In this document: positions 58,374-64,000 of the stretch, one piece after another
Layout of the letters: the number at the start of each line of letters is the position of its first letter
How positions within the stretch are numbered: position 1 is the first letter of the stretch
From: Edaphobacter acidisoli
GTDB taxonomy: Bacteria; Acidobacteriota; Terriglobia; Terriglobales; Acidobacteriaceae
Direction of reading: 5' to 3'
Length of the DNA stretch: 64,000 nt
NCBI RefSeq assembly: GCF_014642855.1
Contig: NZ_BMJB01000001.1
Span: 744,001-808,000, forward strand
Position numbers and translations under genes: made by a program
Notes under the pieces: generated by a model
Databases searched by the model: none
What the model saw: only the letters and a program-made list of their open reading frames with translations
What the model was told of the DNA's origin: nothing

Positions 58374-59951
58374 TTATTGCAGGCCGAGTGCGGTGGCTGC
58401 GTTGACTTCGGGGATGGGAAGTCCGGGCACTGCTACTGCGGAGGACTGCATGGCGGAGACGACGGTTGCGGCGTCCCAGTCCGGGTGCGCGGCGCGGATG
58501 AGTGCGGCTACGCCTGCGGCTAATGGAGCGGAGGCGCTCGTTCCCATGGCTTGCACATAGGCTGTATGGCCAAAGCTGAAGCAGCCCATGCTGTGGGCTG
58601 AGTCGGAGGGTGGGCCGTCGATGGTTCCAGCGAGGCCGGAGCTGCATGCTCCGCGCACCCAGCCTGTTGCGGCGGTGTCTGCGCCTTCGGGATAGCTGCC
58701 GCCAGGAGCGGCGAGTGCGCCGGGGATGTTGTAGTTGCTGTAGTAGGCGAGGGTGACGGGGCCGGGGGTGCAGGCGTCGTTCTGACCGGCTGACTGGGCG
58801 CAGTTTGGGTTCGTTGAGGCTTCGATGGCGAGGACTCCGCGCGATTGCGCGGGCAGAACGACGTACCGCGGATTGGAAAGATCGAAGCCGTCGTTTCCGG
58901 CTGCGGCGACGAGCACGGCGTTCGCCTGGGCCGCGGCGTAGGTCACGCTGTCGAAGGCGGCTTTGAGACCGGCGCCGTCTCCGGTGGTGAGGTCGGCGAC
59001 GGCGCCGACGGAGAGCGAGATGATGTCGGCGCGGTTGGCGATGGCGTCGTTGATGCCCTGGAGCACCCAACTGAGCAGGCCACTGGCCTGACCAGCTTCG
59101 CACTCATCGGCGATGCTGGCGCCGTTCATGAGCGCGGGCATCCGTTCGAGGACTTTGATGTTGAGGATGGTTGCCTGCGGGGCAACGCCGACGACCAGGC
59201 CGGTGCCAGGTCCGAGGGCTCCTGCGGCGAGTGAGGCCGTCCAGGTGCCGTGGCCTGACTGATCTTGCGGGGAGCCGTCGTCGCAGGGGCTGGGGTAGAC
59301 GGTCTGGTCGACTTCGGAGAGATTGAGCGCGAGATTGGGGGCGATGTCGGGGTGGTTTTCGTCGACACCACTATCGATCACAGCGATACGTATGCCTTTG
59401 CCCTGGGTGATGTCCCATGGGCCGTGCGCGGGGCCGCCGGGGACGTTGTCTCCGTAGCCGCCGACCTGCTGGACGGCCCAGCCCTGTGGCGAGTTGTAGT
59501 AGGTGTCGTAGGGGGCTGGGTTGGGTTTGCCGATAACGACGCTAAAGGTGGCTGGGGCAACTTTGAGATGAAGCCGTTCGGCGGAGATGACCTGGTCGTG
59601 GATGACGTAGGCGACGTTGGGTTGTGAGCGGAGCTTGCTGAGCGCGGTGGCGTCGTCTTCGGCGGGGCTGGTTTGGACGGCTACGATGCCGAGGTGGCCG
59701 CTGCGGCTGATGAGCTTTGCGCCTGCCGAACGGATATGGGATTCGGCGTCGCTGGGAATGGTTTGGTTGCGATAAATGACGAGATAGCGGTGCGGCATGA
59801 TTGGTGCTGGAGTGATTTCGTCGCGGATTTGGGAGTAGACGAAAGAAGAGGTGAGAGGTAGGACCAAAATTGTACTCACGCAAAGCCACATCCTAAGACG
59901 CGATGGGTTGGGGATGATCTTGCGGAGTGCGAGACGGAGTTCAGTGGGCAC
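58374..59951 (-). CDS. S8-family subtilisin-like serine protease
   Basis: 525 residues. GTG start with GAGGGAAAG upstream. N-terminal anchor/signal MWLCVSTILVLPLTSSFVYS (about 20-40), a propeptide-like inhibitor I9 region (HRYLVIYRNQTIPSDAESHIRSAGAKLISRSGHLGIVAVQ), then the catalytic triad: Asp in IRIAVIDSGVDENHPDI, His in QSGHGTWTASLAAG, Ser in MGTSASAPLAAGVAALIRAAHPDW; the oxyanion Asn is in VLVAAAGNDGFDL. Several cysteines suggest disulfides after export. A complete secreted protease. Confidence 0.94.
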   Translation of the reverse strand: MPTELRLALRKIIPNPSRLRMWLCVSTILVLPLTSSFVYSQIRDEITPAPIMPHRYLVIYRNQTIPSDAESHIRSAGAKLISRSGHLGIVAVQTSPAEDDATALSKLRSQPNVAYVIHDQVISAERLHLKVAPATFSVVIGKPNPAPYDTYYNSPQGWAVQQVGGYGDNVPGGPAHGPWDITQGKGIRIAVIDSGVDENHPDIAPNLALNLSEVDQTVYPSPCDDGSPQDQSGHGTWTASLAAGALGPGTGLVVGVAPQATILNIKVLERMPALMNGASIADECEAGQASGLLSWVLQGINDAIANRADIISLSVGAVADLTTGDGAGLKAAFDSVTYAAAQANAVLVAAAGNDGFDLSNPRYVVLPAQSRGVLAIEASTNPNCAQSAGQNDACTPGPVTLAYYSNYNIPGALAAPGGSYPEGADTAATGWVRGACSSGLAGTIDGPPSDSAHSMGCFSFGHTAYVQAMGTSASAPLAAGVAALIRAAHPDWDAATVVSAMQSSAVAVPGLPIPEVNAATALGLQ

Positions 59952-60181
59952 GGCTTTCCCTCATTCTTGCCAGCTTCGAGAGCGGTTAGTGAGTGAATCG
60001 GCGGCGGGCGGGAAAGGATTAGCGACGTGGTGGGTGGACTGACGTTTTGTTGAGGCGGAGTGCCAGTATGAAACCGATATCCGGACACGTGGATGAGGGG
60101 TTTGACCCCCTGTGTTTGGCCATGCTCTAATGCCCCCTTTAGTGAAACAAATTGTGGTTTTGGCAGTAAGGAGAGCATTGC

Positions 60182-62488
60182 ATGGGTTTTGCAGGACGTC
60201 TGGCTGTACTGATTGGGGCGCAGGTTCCAGTGACAGGATATGCAGGTGGGGATGATGGCGGGATTTGGCTTTGGATGGCGCTGATTGTAGGAGTGCTGGC
60301 CCTGGTCGCGGCTTTTATGCTGATCCGTGCGGTGAATAAGGCAGATACCGGGACACCGGAGATGCGGGTGATCTCGGACGCTATCCGCGAGGGCGCCGAG
60401 GCGTTTCTGCGGCGGCAGTACAAGACGATTGGGATTATTGCGTTGCTGCTTGCAGTGGCGTTGTTTGTGGGGTATTCGGTCTCGGCGCGCACGGCTCCGA
60501 TTGCGTTGAAGGTGGTCATCAGCTTTCTGGTTGGGGCGATCTGCTCCGGCATTGCTGGATACACCGGGATGTACTGCTCGATTCGGGCGAATATTCGGAC
60601 GGCTTCGGCGGCGCGGAGCAGTTTGAACGGCGCGCTGCAGATGGCGTTGCGCGGCGGTGCGGTGACGGGTCTGGTGGTGGTGGCGCTTTCGCTGATTGGT
60701 GTCGGCACACTGTTCCTTTTCTTTGGCGGGCTTCAGCATCCGCAGACGGTGCCGTATCAGCTTGTGGGTTTCGGATTTGGTGCGTCGCTGGTGGCGCTGT
60801 TTGCTCAGCTTGGCGGCGGCATCTACACGAAGGCGGCTGATGTGGGCGCGGACCTGGTGGGCAAGGTTGAGGCCGGCATCCCTGAGGACGATCCTCGCAA
60901 CCCGGCTGTGATTGCCGATCTGGTGGGCGACAATGTGGGCGACTGCGCGGGTCGTGGCGCGGACATCTTTGAGTCGACTGCGGCGGAGAATGTCGGCGCG
61001 ATGATTCTTGGGGCGGCGCTTTATCCGGTCTTCGGGGTGAAGGGGATTCTGTTTCCGCTGGTGATGCTGGCGGTGAACCTGATTGCCAGCCTGGTGGGGG
61101 TCTTTGTGGTGAGGACTACGGAGACCGAAGACCCGATGCATGCGATGAATCGCGGGTTTTATGTCACGTCGGGGCTTGCGCTGATTGGCTTTGCCGCTGC
61201 GGTGTATGGCATGTTGAATGGGCCGCTGGTGCATCCGGGCTGGCTGTTTGGCTGCGGCATTGTTGGTCTGGTGACTTCGTTTCTGTTTGTGTGGATCACC
61301 GAGTACTACACGGAGTCGCGTTATGAGCCGGTGCGCTCGATTGCGCATGCTTCGCTGACGGGGCCAGCGACGAACATCATCAGCGGCCTTGCTGTGGGCA
61401 TGGAGACGCCGGCGATGCCGGTGATTGCTATCTCTGCGGCGCTGCTGCTGAGCTACTACTTTGGCGTGCAGGGACTGCATGATGTTGTGGGCATCTCCGA
61501 CTACGCGAAGGGCATCTACGGGACGGCACTCGCCACCATCGGAATGCTCAGTTGTGCGGCGTACATTCTGGCGATGGATACGTTCGGGCCGATTACGGAC
61601 AATGCGGGCGGCATCATCGAGATGTCGAACCAGGCGGACGCGATCCGTGCGCGGACGGACAAACTGGATTCGGCAGGCAATACGACCAAGGCTCTGACGA
61701 AGGGCTATGCAGTGGGTTCGGCGTCGCTGGCGGCGTTCCTGCTGTTCTCGGCTTATCTCGAAGAGGTTCGGGCGATCGTTGCGCACAAGGTGAATCTGGC
61801 GGGCGGGTATATGCCTCCGGGCTGGAACTTCACGAACGTCAACCTGGCGCAGGTGCCGGTGTTTGTTGGTGCGATGCTGGGCGCGATGCTGGTGTTTCTC
61901 TTCAGCTCGATGGCGATCAAGGCGGTTGGGCGCTCGGCACAGAAGGTGGTGCAGGATGTGCGTGACCAGTTCCGCGAGAACCCGGGCATTATGGCGGGTA
62001 CATCGAAGCCCGACTATGGCCGCTGCGTGCATATTGTGACGGGCGCGGCGCTCAAGGAGATGGTGCTGCCGGGTGCGTTGGTGGTTTGTTTGCCGGTCGC
62101 GGTTGGACTCATCTTCCGCAACTTCAGCTCTACCTATCAGACGGCTTCGACGACGTATGCTGCGGGCACGATTCTGCCGGTGCCTGCGATTGCCGGTGTT
62201 CCGGTGAACCTTGCCGGCGCTGAGTCGGTGGCTGGTCTGCTGATGGTCGGCACGATTGCCGGGGTGCTGATGGCGATGCTGATGAACAATGGCGGCGGCG
62301 CGTGGGACAATGCGAAGAAATACGTCGAGTCGGGCCAGCACGGCGGCAAGAAGTCTGAGGCGCATAAGGCTTCGGTTGTAGGCGATACGGTTGGCGATCC
62401 GTTCAAGGACACGGCCGGGCCAAGTCTGCACGTACTGATCAAACTGCTGGCGACGATTACGCTTGTGCTGGCTCCGCTGTTTGTGTGA
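60182..62488 (+). CDS. hppA: membrane-bound proton-translocating pyrophosphatase (K+-independent type)
   Basis: 768 residues, 15-16 membrane helices. It couples PPi hydrolysis to H+ pumping. Signature DVGADLVGKVEAGIPEDDPRNPAVIADLVGDNVGDCAGRGADIFES (about 225-270), and a second acidic site in EAHKASVVGDTVGDPFKDTAGPSLH near the C-terminus. The subtype marker GNTTKALTKGYAVGSA (about residues 498-513) carries Lys where K+-dependent enzymes have Ala, so it should be K+-independent. AAGGAGAG precedes the ATG. A GGGG-TTTGA-CCCC hairpin lies about 80 bases upstream. Confidence 0.96.
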   Translation: MGFAGRLAVLIGAQVPVTGYAGGDDGGIWLWMALIVGVLALVAAFMLIRAVNKADTGTPEMRVISDAIREGAEAFLRRQYKTIGIIALLLAVALFVGYSVSARTAPIALKVVISFLVGAICSGIAGYTGMYCSIRANIRTASAARSSLNGALQMALRGGAVTGLVVVALSLIGVGTLFLFFGGLQHPQTVPYQLVGFGFGASLVALFAQLGGGIYTKAADVGADLVGKVEAGIPEDDPRNPAVIADLVGDNVGDCAGRGADIFESTAAENVGAMILGAALYPVFGVKGILFPLVMLAVNLIASLVGVFVVRTTETEDPMHAMNRGFYVTSGLALIGFAAAVYGMLNGPLVHPGWLFGCGIVGLVTSFLFVWITEYYTESRYEPVRSIAHASLTGPATNIISGLAVGMETPAMPVIAISAALLLSYYFGVQGLHDVVGISDYAKGIYGTALATIGMLSCAAYILAMDTFGPITDNAGGIIEMSNQADAIRARTDKLDSAGNTTKALTKGYAVGSASLAAFLLFSAYLEEVRAIVAHKVNLAGGYMPPGWNFTNVNLAQVPVFVGAMLGAMLVFLFSSMAIKAVGRSAQKVVQDVRDQFRENPGIMAGTSKPDYGRCVHIVTGAALKEMVLPGALVVCLPVAVGLIFRNFSSTYQTASTTYAAGTILPVPAIAGVPVNLAGAESVAGLLMVGTIAGVLMAMLMNNGGGAWDNAKKYVESGQHGGKKSEAHKASVVGDTVGDPFKDTAGPSLHVLIKLLATITLVLAPLFV

Positions 62489-62506
62489 CGGTTGCGTTTC
62501 ACTGAA

Positions 62507-62533
62507 TGGGCGGCCTGCGGGCCGCTCATTTTT
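62507..62533 (+). terminator. terminator of the pyrophosphatase gene
   Basis: TGGGCGGCC / GGCCGCTCA stem (one G-T pair) with a TGCG loop and five T, 19 bases after the hppA stop. Confidence 0.88.
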
Positions 62534-62683
62534 ACGCGAATGGATGCGCATTGCAACGGAGTTGACTGAGGAGCGTCTATAGGTTCGAAGGTAGTGGAAA
62601 ACGGTGGCCTGACGGGAGTAATTTGTAGGGCGCAACCGTTACAATCAGTGGAGTATCGGTTGAATCTGCCGAGGGTAAAGGGC

Positions 62684-64000
62684 ATGGCAAGACAATCCGG
62701 TTTGATGGAGAACAGCAAGAAGGCGGCCGTTGCCACGGCCACGTTGAGCCGTGAACAGTTGATTGAGTTTTACCGGCTGATGTATCTGTCGCGCCGCACG
62801 GACGACCGCGAGATCGTCCTCAAGCGGCAGCAGAAGATATTCTTCCAGGTCTCCTGCGCTGGGCACGAGGCGCTGCTGGTGGCTGCCGGGATGGCGTTGC
62901 GTCCGGGGTACGACTGGTTCTTTCCGTACTATCGCGATCGCGCGATCTGCCTGACGGTGGGCAACACGGTTGAAGAGCAGCTGCTGCAGGCTGTTGGCGC
63001 AGCGGAGGACACGGCCAGCGGCGGACGCCAGATGCCTTCGCACTGGTCGAGCACAAAGCTGAATATTGTTTCGACGTCTTCGTCGACGGCGACGCAGTGC
63101 CTGCATGCTATCGGGTGCGCGGAGGCGGGGCGATATTTCTCGCGTCATCCTGAGGCTGCGGCGAAGCATGACGGCGACTATCGCCAGTTCAAGGATGTGA
63201 AGTTTCACGGCGATGAAGTTGTGTATGTTTCCATCGGTGAAGGATCGACCAGCCAGGGCGAGTTCTGGGAGTCGCTGAACACGGCTTCGAATGAGAAGCT
63301 GCCGGTGCTGTTTGTGGTGGAAGACAACGGCTACGCTATCTCGACGCCGGTGGAGGCGAATACACCGGGGGGAAATATCTCTCATCTGGTGGCGAACTTC
63401 CCGAACTTCCACTTTGCGGAGATTGATGGCACGGATCCGATTGCGAGCTATGAGGCGATGGTGGAGGCGGTGGCGTATTGCCGCTCGGGGCGTGGACCTG
63501 CGCTGGTGCATGGGCATGTGATTCGGCCTTATTCGCATTCGTTGAGCGATGATGAGCGGAACTATCGCTCTGCGGCGGAGCTTGAAGCCGATGCGCTGCG
63601 CGACCCGATTGCGCGGATGCAGATGTGGTTGTTGCGCGAAGGGATTCTCGATGCCGATGCGATCAACCGGCTGGAGCGGAGTGTAGACGACGAGGTGCAG
63701 CGTGCTGCGGACCACGCGGTTCATGCGGCGCTGCCAGCGGTCGAGTCGATCACGCGGCATGTCTACTCGGAGGACCTGAAGCCCACGGATGCGCGCTTCA
63801 ATGTTGAACCGGAGACGACGGCGGATACCTCTGAACGCACGATGGCCGACCTGATCAACGCGTGCCTGAAGGACGAGATGCGGCGTGACGAGCGGATCGT
63901 CGTCTTTGGCGAAGACGTGGCCGATGCGACGCGCGATGAGGCGTTGCGCGCGGGCAAGCTGAAGGGCAAGGGCGGCGTCTTCAAGCTGACGTCGGGATTG
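62684..64000 (+). CDS. 2-oxoacid dehydrogenase E1, fused alpha/beta subunits (3' truncated)
   Basis: 439 residues are visible from the ATG at 62684 and the frame runs off the right edge. Residues about 20-350 are the thiamine-diphosphate E1-alpha fold: QLIEFYRLMYLSRRTDDREIVLKRQQKIFFQVSCAGHEALLVAAGMAL, YRDRAICLTVGNT, TPP/Mg motif region VSIGEGSTSQGEFWESLNTASNEKLPVLFVVEDNGYAIS, and GHVIRPYSHSLSDDE. After a linker (about 370-395) the E1-beta start appears (TMADLINACLKDEMRRDERIVVFGEDVAD), so the two subunits are one chain. Most similar in layout to branched-chain 2-oxoacid dehydrogenase E1. E2/E3 genes would lie outside the window. Confidence 0.9.
   Translation, partial: MARQSGLMENSKKAAVATATLSREQLIEFYRLMYLSRRTDDREIVLKRQQKIFFQVSCAGHEALLVAAGMALRPGYDWFFPYYRDRAICLTVGNTVEEQLLQAVGAAEDTASGGRQMPSHWSSTKLNIVSTSSSTATQCLHAIGCAEAGRYFSRHPEAAAKHDGDYRQFKDVKFHGDEVVYVSIGEGSTSQGEFWESLNTASNEKLPVLFVVEDNGYAISTPVEANTPGGNISHLVANFPNFHFAEIDGTDPIASYEAMVEAVAYCRSGRGPALVHGHVIRPYSHSLSDDERNYRSAAELEADALRDPIARMQMWLLREGILDADAINRLERSVDDEVQRAADHAVHAALPAVESITRHVYSEDLKPTDARFNVEPETTADTSERTMADLINACLKDEMRRDERIVVFGEDVADATRDEALRAGKLKGKGGVFKLTSGL

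Noticed and set aside
59876..62635. 919-codon open frame antisense to the pyrophosphatase gene
   Set aside because: Extremely Arg/His/Gln-rich translation without any family pattern; it mirrors the codon bias of hppA on the other strand, which has full membrane-pyrophosphatase motifs.

Overview
The window is a stretch of chromosome from an acidobacterium, most likely of the Terriglobia/Acidobacteriales group (Granulicella, Terriglobus or Edaphobacter relatives). Markers for this are a protein of the acidobacterial VWFA-related family at the left edge, two proteins with the TIGR03435 soil-bacterium domain, a large TonB-receptor-like outer-membrane protein with an N-terminal carboxypeptidase-regulatory-like domain, and many intergenic palindromic repeats. 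No prophage, insertion sequence with a transposase, CRISPR array or rRNA operon was seen. One tRNA gene, tRNA-Gln(CUG), is present.

Layout. 1-5.8 kb: truncated VWFA protein, a small membrane protein, a DUF2277 protein, a Tat-exported beta-lactamase-fold hydrolase, a solitary rifampin ADP-ribosyltransferase (arr) set among dense palindromic repeats, and a secreted TlpA-thioredoxin/TIGR03435 fusion. 5.9-13 kb: BtuF-like binding protein, DinB protein, tRNA-Gln, and a tightly overlapping operon mutS-anmK-solute-binding lipoprotein. 13-18.5 kb: heme synthesis, with hemX-like/hemA/hemC/hemD on one strand and nth-hemQ converging on the other; hemQ implies the coproporphyrin-dependent route. 18.5-25 kb: DedA, inositol-3-phosphate synthase, engB and two lipoproteins. 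25-35.3 kb: a sugar-acid locus best read as non-phosphorylative L-fucose catabolism (mutarotase, SDR dehydrogenase, L-fuconate dehydratase, FAH-family hydrolase, DeoR-type repressor, large outer-membrane receptor, BadF-type sugar kinase, second SDR). 35-42.5 kb: secreted cupin-like protein, retropepsin-like protein, a large Orn/Lys/Arg decarboxylase, a TIGR03435 protein, a CorE-like metal-sensing ECF sigma factor preceded by an unlisted 32-residue cysteine-rich peptide gene, a Phd/VapC toxin-antitoxin pair and a HAD hydrolase. 42.8-54.3 kb: TPR Ser/Thr kinase, moaA, L-lactate permease, diguanylate cyclase, kdsD, a TlpA/N-DsbD pair and an alanine-type aminotransferase. 54.4-64 kb: YyaL-type thioredoxin protein, MscS channel, small periplasmic protein, subtilase, K+-independent H+-pyrophosphatase, and a fused alpha/beta 2-oxoacid dehydrogenase E1 cut off by the right edge.

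The best candidate for something undescribed is at 40.2-41.0 kb. A 179-residue ECF sigma factor carries the two cysteine signatures of CorE-like (ECF44) copper or cadmium/zinc-sensing sigma factors: a CxC in the linker and six C-terminal cysteines. It lies 49 bases downstream of a 32-codon gene with a strong ribosome binding site whose product has seven cysteines. A possible ECF promoter lies upstream of both. No known metal-efflux gene is adjacent, so the peptide may itself be the output, as a metal-buffering peptide, or a partner of the sigma factor.

Other points: several families of dispersed intergenic elements, including a 109-base MITE-like element with perfect 12-base terminal inverted repeats and a 44-45 base element that supplies the ribosome binding site of the gene at 5995; a perfect 14-base palindrome at the start of the TlpA-TIGR03435 gene; a stand-alone DsbD N-terminal domain coupled to a TlpA protein; and candidate operators for the fucose regulator.
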